A DNA stretch of 41,495 bases from an uncultured Lachnospiraceae bacterium (GTDB lineage: Bacteria > Bacillota > Clostridia > Lachnospirales > Lachnospiraceae), in the NCBI GenBank assembly GCA_948470335.1, contig CAOKOL010000033.1:1-41495 (forward strand), read 5' to 3'. The translations under genes were made by a program, and so were the position numbers. How positions within the stretch are numbered: position 1 is the stretch's first letter; each line of letters opens with the position of its first letter. Positions 1-7,845 of this stretch are shown here, piece by piece. The notes beneath the pieces are model-generated. The model worked only from the letters and a program-made list of their open reading frames with translations. It had not been told where the DNA came from and ran no database searches.

Positions 1-48
1 TTATCACACAAATTTAAAGGAATGTAAAAACGATATCTTATTCATCGC

Positions 49-1023
49 TTACGATTTATTCAGAAAATCCAGCGTGTTTTGGGCGCTGTCCAGACCGTTA
101 TCTATATTTTTGATAGCCGTATCCATGCCGTCAAGGGCCGTGTCCAGATTGCCCTGGGCCGACTCCATCGTGGAGAGTGCGGACTGCAGAGCCGTCAATG
201 CGCCGGATACTTCCTCGCTGGTCATATTGGCAATTTTATAGGGCTGATAAGTATAGGTATACATATGCAGGATATCCGAACCGGAAACCGTCGACGCCCC
301 CAGCACCTGACTTTTTTCCGTCACAACAAAGGTAAACGCCGTTCCGTTGATCTGCATATCAAAGGTTCCGCCCACTTCAGGATACGCGCCGTCCCGACCG
401 GTAACCGAGCCGGTATTGGTCTGAAACTGAGCCGCCAGCGCCTGCAGGTTTTTCATATTATCTTTGGACTCATTGATGGAATGCTTCAGGTCCGATTTCT
501 GATCCTCCAGATTTTCTTTCTGATCTTCCTGATCTTTTCTGGAGTCCCTGGTCTGGTCCATGCCCTGGGCCGCGGAAGCAATCTGATTATTAATCTGGTC
601 CAGCGCCGCCTGCTGAGACAAAAGGCTTAAATCCTGCTGGGGTCCCAGCGCGGAAGCCGCCTGCAAATCCGCATTGGCCTTTCCCAGTTTCGCCGCCGCC
701 AATTGCAGTTGGGCCGTGGAATCATCGATCTTAAATAATACGTCGCCGGCATTCACCCTATCGCCCACTTCAAAATTCGTCTCCGTAACCACGCCGGCCG
801 CCAACGGCATCACGGAAACCGTGTCCTCCGGCGAGATGGTACCGATAAAAGAATTCTGCAGGGTCAGATCCCCAAGCTCCGGTTTTGCGCTCTCAACCGG
901 TATCGTCAGATCCTTTTCTTCCTCCTGCGCAGCCTCCCTGCCGCACCCGGTAAAAACTGCGGATACGGCCAGAACCGCCGCCATTGCCAATGCCTGTTTC
1001 CGATAACAAACCTTTCGTAACAT
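49..1023 (-). CDS. Efflux-type periplasmic adaptor lipoprotein, C-terminal half missing
   Basis: The protein (324 aa) begins with a lipoprotein signal: a basic start, a hydrophobic stretch and a lipobox ending VFTGC (Cys27). Residues about 60-110 resemble the first biotinyl-lipoyl half-motif of HlyD/AcrA-type adaptors (AAGVVTE...VGDRVNAGDVLFKIDD). Two coiled-coil stretches follow (about 115-205 and 275-322), separated by a non-coiled insert rich in beta-prone residues. In the family these adaptors link an inner-membrane pump to the cell surface. Here the protein stops at the end of the returning helix, so the second lipoyl half and the beta-barrel are absent; a typical member has 380-450 residues. 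The next 48 bases to the window edge hold only stop-bounded short frames. A MarR gene lies 55 bp upstream, so the pair is probably co-transcribed. It could be a natural split gene or a truncated one. Confidence 0.75.
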   Translation of the reverse strand: MLRKVCYRKQALAMAAVLAVSAVFTGCGREAAQEEEKDLTIPVESAKPELGDLTLQNSFIGTISPEDTVSVMPLAAGVVTETNFEVGDRVNAGDVLFKIDDSTAQLQLAAAKLGKANADLQAASALGPQQDLSLLSQQAALDQINNQIASAAQGMDQTRDSRKDQEDQKENLEDQKSDLKHSINESKDNMKNLQALAAQFQTNTGSVTGRDGAYPEVGGTFDMQINGTAFTFVVTEKSQVLGASTVSGSDILHMYTYTYQPYKIANMTSEEVSGALTALQSALSTMESAQGNLDTALDGMDTAIKNIDNGLDSAQNTLDFLNKS

Positions 1024-1078
1024 TTTTAAGCCATCACTCCTTTATATAAGTATCGGTTTTGAGTCTTTCGGACTGTGT

Positions 1079-1513
1079 CTAAAAATGGATTTCCGGCAGA
1101 GTTATGGTGTCTTTGATCTCCTCGGCAACAGAAATAAACTCAATCAGCCGGTCTTCGCCCACCGTATCAATAACCATCCCCGTCTTCCGGTATATGTCAT
1201 CTCTGGTTTCTTCAAATGCCTGTCTTCCGAAGTCCGTCAGCCTGACAATTGTGACTCGCGCATCCCTGGTGTCCTGCTCTTTTGTAATCAGACCTTTTGA
1301 CACCATTTTCCTGATCAGTACCGCCACCCTCGCCGTACTGACTTCCAGTTCCTCGCTGATTTTTCCGGCAGTCACCGCCTCGTCCGAGTCATAGAGCAGA
1401 CGGAGAACCGCGCCGATGCCGACCTGCACTTCATCCATACATTTGAAAAAATGAGCAGGACGGGCTTGTTCCACTCGTTTCAGCACCATTTCAATCTGTG
1501 CCACTGTCGCCAT
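1079..1513 (-). CDS. MarR-family transcriptional regulator
   Basis: This 144-residue protein has the MarR winged-helix layout: an N-terminal dimerisation helix, then GAVLRLLYDSDEAVTAGKISEELEVSTARVAVLIRKMVSKGLI as the helix-turn-helix, and the wing with the usual DxRD-type motif (EQDTRDARVTIVRLT). I start it at the ATG at 1511-1513 because AAAGGAGGTGG lies four bases upstream; a frame-open extension to 1579 would run through the promoter. It sits 55 bp before the adaptor gene and very probably controls that pair. A consensus promoter and an inverted repeat lie just upstream, which suggests autoregulation. The ligand is not readable from sequence. Confidence 0.9.
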   Translation of the reverse strand: MATVAQIEMVLKRVEQARPAHFFKCMDEVQVGIGAVLRLLYDSDEAVTAGKISEELEVSTARVAVLIRKMVSKGLITKEQDTRDARVTIVRLTDFGRQAFEETRDDIYRKTGMVIDTVGEDRLIEFISVAEEIKDTITLPEIHF

Positions 1514-1531
1514 CTGGCCACCTCCTTTAAT

Positions 1532-1575
1532 ATCTAACCGGATTAGATTATAGGGCAAAATCATAGCCGCGTCAA
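1532..1575 (-). promoter_or_regulatory. Promoter and candidate operator of the marR-adaptor unit
   Basis: Read on the minus strand, TTGACG (1570-1575) and a perfect TATAAT (1547-1552) are separated by 17 bp. An inverted repeat, ATCTAA-CCGGA-TTAGAT (1532-1548), overlaps the downstream edge of the -10 box, where a bound repressor would block initiation. Promoter match is seen directly; the operator role and its assignment to MarR are inference. Confidence 0.75.
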
Positions 1576-1650
1576 GCATTATTTATGCCTGACCATGACT
1601 GCTCCCGCTCTCCTGACAATGCTTTGATCCGACAAAGATAACTTTAACAC

Positions 1651-1713
1651 AAAAAATACTCCGGACAGGCTCCCTGTTTATGAGAATACGCATAAAAAGG
1701 AAGCTGTCCGGAG
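1651..1713 (-). terminator. Intrinsic terminator after the superoxide dismutase gene
   Basis: On the minus strand a perfect 10-bp stem, CTCCGGACAG with CTGTCCGGAG (1704-1713 and 1659-1668), closes a loop and is followed by ATTTTTT (1651-1657). Confidence 0.8.
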
Positions 1714-1751
1714 CATATGTTTCCTGTCAGACCGAACGCCTGCCGGCCGCC

Positions 1752-2300
1752 TTAAACCGCCCGAATCACGCCGCAGCCGATTCTCGCCCCCGAATTCCCG
1801 GAGGGCTGGGAAGTGAAATCGTCGGGCATATCGTGTATTACCACCGATTTTCCGATGATATCCTCGATCCGAAACCGTTTGTCATAAAAGGAAATCCAAG
1901 CGTAGCCGTGATCGCTCATCAGCGGCGGAAAATCGCCCGCATGGCCGGGGTGGAGACATCCCTTCGGATTATAATGTCCCCCGGCACCGGTAAAGGCCAT
2001 CCCTTCGGAACCGGAACACGCGCCGTATTCATGAATATGAAACCCGAAAAAATTTGCCGCACAGGGGTCGTCGCCGTAAGGCAGATTAAATAGTTCCGCC
2101 TCTACCAATACGCCGGCATAAGGCGTACCGTAAAATTTAACCAGACCGCTCAGGGCTGCATGGGCGCTGTCGCCGGTCACCCATGCAAGAGCCTCATAAT
2201 GGTCATCCTCTAAAATATCCGTAAAAATCGTTCTGGGTGTGATCTGCTGGTCTGTCGTCATTCTTTCAGTCACCGAATCTGTTCTTCTTCCGAATATCAT
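1752..2300 (-). CDS. sodC: Superoxide dismutase, Cu/Zn family
   Basis: The 182-residue protein carries the Cu/Zn superoxide dismutase fold signature. Copper ligands are His88 and His90 (GFHIHEYG), His109 (GGHYNP) and His156 (VVIHD); zinc ligands are His109, His117, His120 and Asp123 in a shortened zinc loop (HPGHAGDFPP). The active-site Arg173 (GNSGARIGCG) and the cysteine pair Cys94/Cys176 are present. The enzyme family converts superoxide to oxygen and hydrogen peroxide. Most bacterial members are exported, but no signal peptide is visible here, so the protein looks cytoplasmic. The start is uncertain: the ATG at 2298-2300 has no strong ribosome binding site, and an internal Met14 is possible. 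The gene is followed by its own terminator and is separated from the copper genes upstream by another, so it is probably monocistronic. Confidence 0.88.
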   Translation of the reverse strand: MIFGRRTDSVTERMTTDQQITPRTIFTDILEDDHYEALAWVTGDSAHAALSGLVKFYGTPYAGVLVEAELFNLPYGDDPCAANFFGFHIHEYGACSGSEGMAFTGAGGHYNPKGCLHPGHAGDFPPLMSDHGYAWISFYDKRFRIEDIIGKSVVIHDMPDDFTSQPSGNSGARIGCGVIRAV

Positions 2301-2367
2301 ATGCGCCCGAAGACAGAAACGTGCGAGACAAGATTTTTATTTATCGTCTTTTTTGCATTCTCCAATA

Positions 2368-2411
2368 CATATAAAAAGGCAGGCTCCCGGGAAACACCCT
2401 GCCTGCCTTTT
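2368..2411 (-). terminator. Terminator of the csoR-HMA protein unit
   Basis: Minus-strand AAAAGGCAGGC and GCCTGCCTTTTT form a stem (outer limits 2373-2411) followed by TTTTTATA. The A/T flanks make it bidirectional in principle. Confidence 0.8.
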
Positions 2412-2431
2412 CATTCTCAGCCGTCTGACGG

Positions 2432-2629
2432 TTACGCATTTTTCTCCGGCGTAAAGCCCAGATCCTTGATGATGTCAAAAGCCTTTGCCAGACAGTTGTC
2501 ACAGCCGTCGATAGACACGGTTTTGCTGTCCAGATTGATCTCATGCTTCAAATCCGCCTTTGTCAGTGCCTCGTCGATTTTCTTGACACAGTTGGGACAC
2601 TTCATATCCGCCACGTTTAATGTTTTCAT
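2432..2629 (-). CDS. Small heavy-metal-associated (HMA/CopZ-like) protein
   Basis: This 65-residue protein has the single-domain HMA layout of copper chaperones, with the metal-binding motif DMKCPNC (Cys11, Cys14) after the first strand. A second CxxC (CDNC, Cys43 and Cys46) follows in the third strand, which ordinary CopZ proteins do not have. The start is fixed by AAGGAGGA eight bases before the ATG. It lies 128 bp downstream of a CsoR-type regulator in the same orientation and shares its terminator, which supports a role in Cu(I) buffering or delivery. No copper ATPase is next to it, so the partner is elsewhere. A structured repeat copy occupies the gap directly upstream of the ribosome binding site. 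Confidence 0.85.
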   Translation of the reverse strand: MKTLNVADMKCPNCVKKIDEALTKADLKHEINLDSKTVSIDGCDNCLAKAFDIIKDLGFTPEKNA

Positions 2630-2647
2630 TCTGCTGATCCTCCTTAA

Positions 2648-2707
2648 AGTTCCGCAACTCCCCTGCCAAGCCTCCCTGGGCTTATCCGGTCCGTTGCTGT
2701 TTTTTAT
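2648..2707 (-). repeat. Short copy of the hairpin repeat upstream of the HMA gene
   Basis: This 60-bp copy keeps both ends of the longer element found at 41301-41495 (minus strand AACAGCAACGGACCG at one end, GTTGCGGAACT at the other) but its central hairpin is replaced by a smaller one, AAGCC-caggga-GGCTT. The GTTGCGGAACT end lies directly before the AAGGAGGA ribosome binding site of the HMA gene, as in the other copies. Confidence 0.7.
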
Positions 2708-2757
2708 AAATCATTTAATACTACCGATATTTTAAATATCATCCCGGAATCTTCCGG

Positions 2758-3060
2758 CTATTTCATCAGTTTTTGCACCAGAGCACAGAGCTCATCCACT
2801 TTTTCGCCGCTGCCCTCCCTGATATCGTCCACCACACAGCTTCTGATATGACTGGCCAGCAGTTCTTTATTAAACGCATTGAGGGCGGACTGGATCGCCT
2901 GTACCTGGGTCATAATGTCCACGCAGTACCGCTCCTCCTCCACCATGGCCCGCACGCCCCGTACCTGCCCCTCGATCCGGTTCAGGCGGTGTACCAGCTT
3001 TTTATATTCCTCCGGCTCCCTGTGCTTCGTCTTCCGGCAGCAGCATTGTTTTTCTTCCAT
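2758..3060 (-). CDS. csoR: CsoR/RcnR-family metal-sensing repressor, probably copper
   Basis: The 100-residue all-helical protein matches the CsoR family (DUF156): LVHRLNRIEGQVRGVRAMVEEERYCVDIMTQ is the conserved first half. The Cu(I) ligand triad of CsoR is present as Cys46 (RYCVDI), His71 and Cys75 (SHIRSC). An N-terminal CCC cluster (residues 6-8) is common in clostridial members. I start at the ATG at 3058-3060, nine bases after GGAG; an in-frame ATG at 3142-3144 would lie in the promoter. The HMA protein gene follows, which fits a copper-responsive operon: apo-protein bound, Cu(I) releasing it. It could also sense sulfane sulfur or another metal, but the Cys-His-Cys pattern favours copper. 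Confidence 0.88.
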   Translation of the reverse strand: MEEKQCCCRKTKHREPEEYKKLVHRLNRIEGQVRGVRAMVEEERYCVDIMTQVQAIQSALNAFNKELLASHIRSCVVDDIREGSGEKVDELCALVQKLMK

Positions 3061-3115
3061 ATCATAACGCTCCGTCTGCTTTTCGCTTACGATCTTTTTT
3101 GATAGCCATATCTCA

Positions 3116-3156
3116 ATAATAATGTATTTTTTCTTCACTGTCAACGGTCAGTTGAC
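3116..3156 (-). promoter_or_regulatory. Promoter of csoR with overlapping inverted repeat
   Basis: Minus-strand TTGACA (3139-3144) and TATTAT (3116-3121) are 17 bp apart. GTCAAC-ggtca-GTTGAC (3140-3156) is a perfect 6-bp inverted repeat lying over the -35 box. It is not the G-tract palindrome known for many CsoR sites, so its link to CsoR is a guess from position. Confidence 0.65.
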
Positions 3157-3191
3157 CGCAGACCCGGCTTTGTCTCTCATCCTGTTACGGT

Positions 3192-6100
3192 TCACTCCAG
3201 CTCAAAATCAAACAGCGAAATCTGATTCGTATTCGGCAGATCGCCGAACAGTCCCATCTCCGACATCAAATCAATCACCGACTTGGGCACTTTCGTCCGC
3301 TGCCAGAAATCCTCTTTGGACAGGAAAGGCCCGTCCTGCACGGCTTCTACCACGGCCTCCGCCGCCTTGCCGCCCAAACCGTCGATGCTGCTTAGAGACG
3401 GCATAATCTTTCCGCCGATCACCTGGAACCGGTCCGCCCTGGCCCGGTAAATGTCGATGGGCATAAATTCATAGCCTCTGGCATACATCTCCTGAACAAT
3501 CCGCATATCCCGCAGAGAATCCTGCTCTTTTTTCGTCAGCTTGTCCTGATTCCGCCTGTAATTTTCCAGATTCCGTTCCAGCTGGGTCCTGCCCAGGCAC
3601 ATCAGCTCATAGGAAAAACCGGAAGCACGAATACTGAAAAACGCCGCATAATAGGCCAGCGGATAAAAAATCTTACAGTAAGCGATCCGCCAGGCCATCA
3701 TCACATAGGCCGCCGCATGGGCTTTGGGGAACATATATTTGATTTTCTTACAGGATTCGATGTACCAGTCCGGCACATCCGCCGCTTTCATGGCTTCCTC
3801 CCATTCCGGCTTCAATCCCTTGCCTTTCCGGACGCTCTCCATAATCGTAAAGGAAAGCTCCGACTCCATCCCCTTATGAATCAGATACGTCATAATATCG
3901 TCTCTGGTACAAATGGCCGTCTGAATCGTGGCCGTCCCTTCCAGAATCAATGTCTGGGCATTTCCCAGCCACACGTCGGTGCCGTGGGCCAGCCCGGCGA
4001 TCCGCACCAGGTCGGAAAAATATTTGGGCTTTGTGTCCAGAAGCATCTGCATGGCGAAGTCCGTGCCGAACTCCGGCACCCCCAGCGCCCCCAACTGACA
4101 GCCGCCGATATCCTCCGGCGTGATGCCAAGAGCGGAGGTATTCCGAAACAGACTCATTACCTCCGGGGAGTCCAGCGGAATCTCTCTGGCGTTCAGCCCC
4201 GTAATATCCTCCAGCATCCGGATCATGGTCGGATCATCGTGTCCCAGAATATCCAGCTTCAGCAGGTTGTGGTCGATGGAGTGATAATCAAAATGGGTGG
4301 TGACAATTTTCGTATTCATATCATTGGCCGGATGCTGAATCGGCGTAAAGGAATAAATTTCCTCCCCGTGGGGCATCACGATAATGCCGCCGGGATGCTG
4401 GCCCGTGGTCCGCTTTACCCCCACACAGCCCTGGACAATCCGGTTGATTTCACATTTCCGCTTGTGCTGTCCCTTGTCCTCGAAATAATTCTTTACGTAG
4501 CCGAACGCCGTCTTATCCGCCAGCGTGCCGATGGTGCCCGCCCGGAAGGTATGTCCCTTGCCGAAAATCACCTCCGTGTAATCATGGGCCTGACTCTGAT
4601 ATTCTCCGGAAAAGTTCAGGTCAATATCCGGCTCTTTATTCCCCTTAAAGCCCAGAAAGGTTTCAAAAGGAATGTCAAAGCCGTCCTTTTTCAGCTTCTC
4701 CCCGCACACCGGACAGTCCTTATCCGGCATATCACAGCCGCCCATCCCGGAAAAGCTTCTCACTTCTTCCGAGTCAAAATCACAGTAATGGCAGGAAGGA
4801 CAGTAATAATGGGCCGGCAGCGGATTCACCTCCGTGATTCTTGCCATGGTGGCCACGAAGGAAGACCCGACGGAACCCCGTGAACCCACCAGATACCCGT
4901 CCGCATTGGATTTGTCCACCAGTTTCTGGGCGATGATATACATCACGGCAAACCCATTGCTGATAATGGAATTCAGCTCCCTTTCCAGCCGCTCCACCAC
5001 GATTTTCGGCAGATCGTCCCCATACTTTTTCCTGGCCGTGCCGTAACAGATTTCCCGCAGGTCCTTGTCGGAATCGGGGATCACCGGCGGGCACTTGTCC
5101 GGGCGCACCGGCGCGATCTTTTCGCACTGGTCGGCGATCAGGTTGCTGTTGGTAATCACCACTTCCTCCGCCTTCTCGCTGCCCAGATACTGAAATTCCT
5201 CCAGCATTTCCTCCGTGGTCCGAAGGAACAGCGGCGGCTGGTCCTCCGCATCGGCAAATCCCTTGCCCGCCAGAATAATCCGGCGGTATATCTCGTCCTC
5301 CGGGTCAATAAAATGAACGTCGCAGGTGGCCACCACCGGCTTTTGGAACTGCTCTCCCAGCGCCACAATCTTCCGGTTCAGATCCCGCAGGTCTTCCTCG
5401 GAATTCAGGCCGTACTTTTCATCCCGCAGCATAAACTGGTTATTGCCGACGGGCTGAATCTCCAGATAGTCATAAAATTTTACCAGGCGGGAAATCTCCG
5501 CATCGTCAGCGCCGCCGCGCACCGCCTGAAACAGCTCCCCCGCCTCGCAGGCGGAGCCGATAATCAGTCCCTCCCGGTACTTCTCCAGCAGCGTTTTCGG
5601 GATTCTGGGCCGTCTGGCATAATAGGTAATGTGAGACTCCGATACCAGCCGGTACAGATTGATTCTGCCGGTTTCATTTCTGGCCAGGATAATCACATGA
5701 TACATGGGCAGCTTTTTAATCAGCTCCGGGTCCGGCTGCCCCGCCTCGTTTAACTGGTCCAGATTTTCAATCCGGCCTTTTTTCAGCATATTGATAAATT
5801 CCAGGAAAATCAGCGCCGTACATTCGGCGTCGTCCACCGCCCGGTGATGATTTTCCAGAGAGATATTCAGATGCTTGGCAATGGTATCCAGCTTAAACCG
5901 TTTTAAAGAGGGCAGAAGCAGTCTGGCCAGGCTTACGGTATCCACCACAGTCGGAGTGAACTCCAAACCAAGATTCTGGGCCTTATGGGCCACAAATCCC
6001 ACGTCGAAATCCGCGTTGTGGGCCACCACGGCGCAGCCTTTGCAGAAATCCAGAAACAGGGGCAGCGCTTCCTCCACACCCGGCGCATGAATCACCATCT

Positions 6101-7781
6101 CGTCATTGATGCCGGTAAGATTCTCAATTTCATAGGAAATGGGCGTCCGGGGATTTACGAACGTAGACAGGCGGTCAATCATCTTTCCCCCCTCCACCTT
6201 CACTGCACCGATCTCGATAATCTCATGGTGCAGCGGCGTCAGGCCCGTAGTCTCCAGGTCGAACACCACGTACGTATCCTCCAGGCTCTGGCCTGCGGAA
6301 CGGATCACCATTTCTTTTTTGTCGTCCACCAGATAGCCTTCCATACCATAGATTACCTTGAACGGGTCTTTATCTCCCACCATATGGTAAGCTTCGGTAA
6401 AGCCCTGCACCACGCCATGGTCGGTGATGGCCAGCGCCGTATGCCCCCACTCCATGGCCCGTTTCAGAATATCTTCCACGCTGCCCACCGCATCCATCTC
6501 GCTCATCCTGGTATGGCAGTGCAGCTCCACCCGCTTTTTCTCGCTGTTGTCCATCCGTTTGCCGCCGCCTTCGGCCTGTCCCTTTTTAATCCCGCTCACC
6601 GACGATATGGACAGTTCCCCGTCAAACCGGTCCAGCATGGAAATTCCTTTCACATAGACATGCATTCCCTTTTTGATCCCGTCTCTGATCTCATCGACCC
6701 GGTCCGCCCGGGAAAACATTTTCACGGTAATGGTGTCGGTGCCGTCGTAGACGTCGAACAGAACCATAAAATTGCCGGTGCGCAGCTCCCGTTCTTCCAT
6801 AACGATAATCTGTCCGCCGATCACCACCTCGCCCATCTCGCCCACAAGCTCCGACAGTTTCATGGGAACGGCGTCAAAGTCCCGGCCGAACAGTACGTCA
6901 GGATTGTCCGACTTTCTCCGGGAAAAGCCGCCTTTCGGCTGCCATTTTTTCTTTCCGCCCTCCCAGCCGGTTTTTTTATCCCGGACCGCTCCTGCTTTTG
7001 CCTGATCCTGAGATGTTTTCGCCCCGGTCTGTTTTCCTCCGGCACCGGTTTTTGCGGTACCGGTTTTCGCACCGCCGTTCCCTGTCCTGCCGGCCTGCGC
7101 ACCGCCGGCGCCTGCCGCCGGCGCTTCGTCTCCTTCGAACCGGCGCCCTTCCGGCATCGAATTTTCTCCCGTCCCATAAGCATCATTCCAGGGCAGCGGG
7201 CCATTGTCAGCCTTCATCATGGCTCCCTGCCCGTCCCGGACGATGTCAGGCCAGGGATCTTCACCGGGCTTTTCCTCCGGCTCCTTATACAGACACCGTA
7301 CCTCGACGCCAAAGCCGCACCGCTCATTAAACACTTTTTCCAGCACCCGTTTCAGCTCGTCTCCGCACCGGTGCTGCACCAGCCCTTCCGTCACCGTCAT
7401 CTGTAAAAGCTCCGGCTCCGGAAATGCCACCTCCGCTTTCCGGAACATCTGGTAATCCAGCATACTGTAATTTCTCAGCTCCAGCAGAATGCTGTCCCGG
7501 TAGGCTTCCAAAAGCTTCTCCGGCGTGTACTGGCTGGAAAGCCGGTATTTCTCCACGATTTTTACCACGACCTCCTTGTGGGGAAACATCTGCTTTTTTA
7601 TGTTTGCTTCCAGCTTATAAATGTTTTTTTTCGGAATCAGCCGCTGAGACCGGATATAAATGCGAAGGGCGGTTCTGTCCTTCGACAAAACCACCTTTTC
7701 TACTTCCACCGCTTTCAGCGCTTCCTGCAAGTCTTCCGTCACCTGAAGGTTCGGGATCGTCTCCATAAAACTCTTTGCCAT
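3192..7781 (-). CDS. polC: DNA polymerase III alpha subunit, PolC type
   Basis: This 1,529-residue protein is the replicative polymerase of low-G+C Gram-positives, with built-in proofreading. In order: N-terminal domains (1-190), a low-complexity Gly/Ala/Lys/Thr linker (about 222-290), an OB fold (about 325-410), the PHP domain start (about 418, ELHCHTRMSEMDAVGS), the inserted DEDD exonuclease (about 505-670, FDLETTGLTPLHHEIIEIGA, later HNADFDVGF and HRAVDDAE), the rest of PHP, a zinc site (about 990-1030, YCPSCHYC and CPVCGEKL) and the palm/fingers (PDIDLNFSG near 1053, FRAGTIGTLADKTAFGYVKN). The start ATG follows GGAGGTG. It lies 64 bp after ispG and is the last gene of a long leftward block, an order known in Clostridia. 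No obvious terminator separates it from csoR. Confidence 0.98.
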   Translation of the reverse strand: MAKSFMETIPNLQVTEDLQEALKAVEVEKVVLSKDRTALRIYIRSQRLIPKKNIYKLEANIKKQMFPHKEVVVKIVEKYRLSSQYTPEKLLEAYRDSILLELRNYSMLDYQMFRKAEVAFPEPELLQMTVTEGLVQHRCGDELKRVLEKVFNERCGFGVEVRCLYKEPEEKPGEDPWPDIVRDGQGAMMKADNGPLPWNDAYGTGENSMPEGRRFEGDEAPAAGAGGAQAGRTGNGGAKTGTAKTGAGGKQTGAKTSQDQAKAGAVRDKKTGWEGGKKKWQPKGGFSRRKSDNPDVLFGRDFDAVPMKLSELVGEMGEVVIGGQIIVMEERELRTGNFMVLFDVYDGTDTITVKMFSRADRVDEIRDGIKKGMHVYVKGISMLDRFDGELSISSVSGIKKGQAEGGGKRMDNSEKKRVELHCHTRMSEMDAVGSVEDILKRAMEWGHTALAITDHGVVQGFTEAYHMVGDKDPFKVIYGMEGYLVDDKKEMVIRSAGQSLEDTYVVFDLETTGLTPLHHEIIEIGAVKVEGGKMIDRLSTFVNPRTPISYEIENLTGINDEMVIHAPGVEEALPLFLDFCKGCAVVAHNADFDVGFVAHKAQNLGLEFTPTVVDTVSLARLLLPSLKRFKLDTIAKHLNISLENHHRAVDDAECTALIFLEFINMLKKGRIENLDQLNEAGQPDPELIKKLPMYHVIILARNETGRINLYRLVSESHITYYARRPRIPKTLLEKYREGLIIGSACEAGELFQAVRGGADDAEISRLVKFYDYLEIQPVGNNQFMLRDEKYGLNSEEDLRDLNRKIVALGEQFQKPVVATCDVHFIDPEDEIYRRIILAGKGFADAEDQPPLFLRTTEEMLEEFQYLGSEKAEEVVITNSNLIADQCEKIAPVRPDKCPPVIPDSDKDLREICYGTARKKYGDDLPKIVVERLERELNSIISNGFAVMYIIAQKLVDKSNADGYLVGSRGSVGSSFVATMARITEVNPLPAHYYCPSCHYCDFDSEEVRSFSGMGGCDMPDKDCPVCGEKLKKDGFDIPFETFLGFKGNKEPDIDLNFSGEYQSQAHDYTEVIFGKGHTFRAGTIGTLADKTAFGYVKNYFEDKGQHKRKCEINRIVQGCVGVKRTTGQHPGGIIVMPHGEEIYSFTPIQHPANDMNTKIVTTHFDYHSIDHNLLKLDILGHDDPTMIRMLEDITGLNAREIPLDSPEVMSLFRNTSALGITPEDIGGCQLGALGVPEFGTDFAMQMLLDTKPKYFSDLVRIAGLAHGTDVWLGNAQTLILEGTATIQTAICTRDDIMTYLIHKGMESELSFTIMESVRKGKGLKPEWEEAMKAADVPDWYIESCKKIKYMFPKAHAAAYVMMAWRIAYCKIFYPLAYYAAFFSIRASGFSYELMCLGRTQLERNLENYRRNQDKLTKKEQDSLRDMRIVQEMYARGYEFMPIDIYRARADRFQVIGGKIMPSLSSIDGLGGKAAEAVVEAVQDGPFLSKEDFWQRTKVPKSVIDLMSEMGLFGDLPNTNQISLFDFELE

Positions 7782-7845
7782 ATGTATACACCTCCGGACA
7801 TGCCGGTATTATAAAATGATTGCGGATTTTTACGGTTTCTTAGTC

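Noticed and set aside
5985..7406. 473-codon open frame on the plus strand opposite polC, and a 388-codon one at 3717-4883
   Set aside because: They mirror the codon pattern of polC, have no ribosome binding site or recognisable domain, and polC is certain on the other strand.
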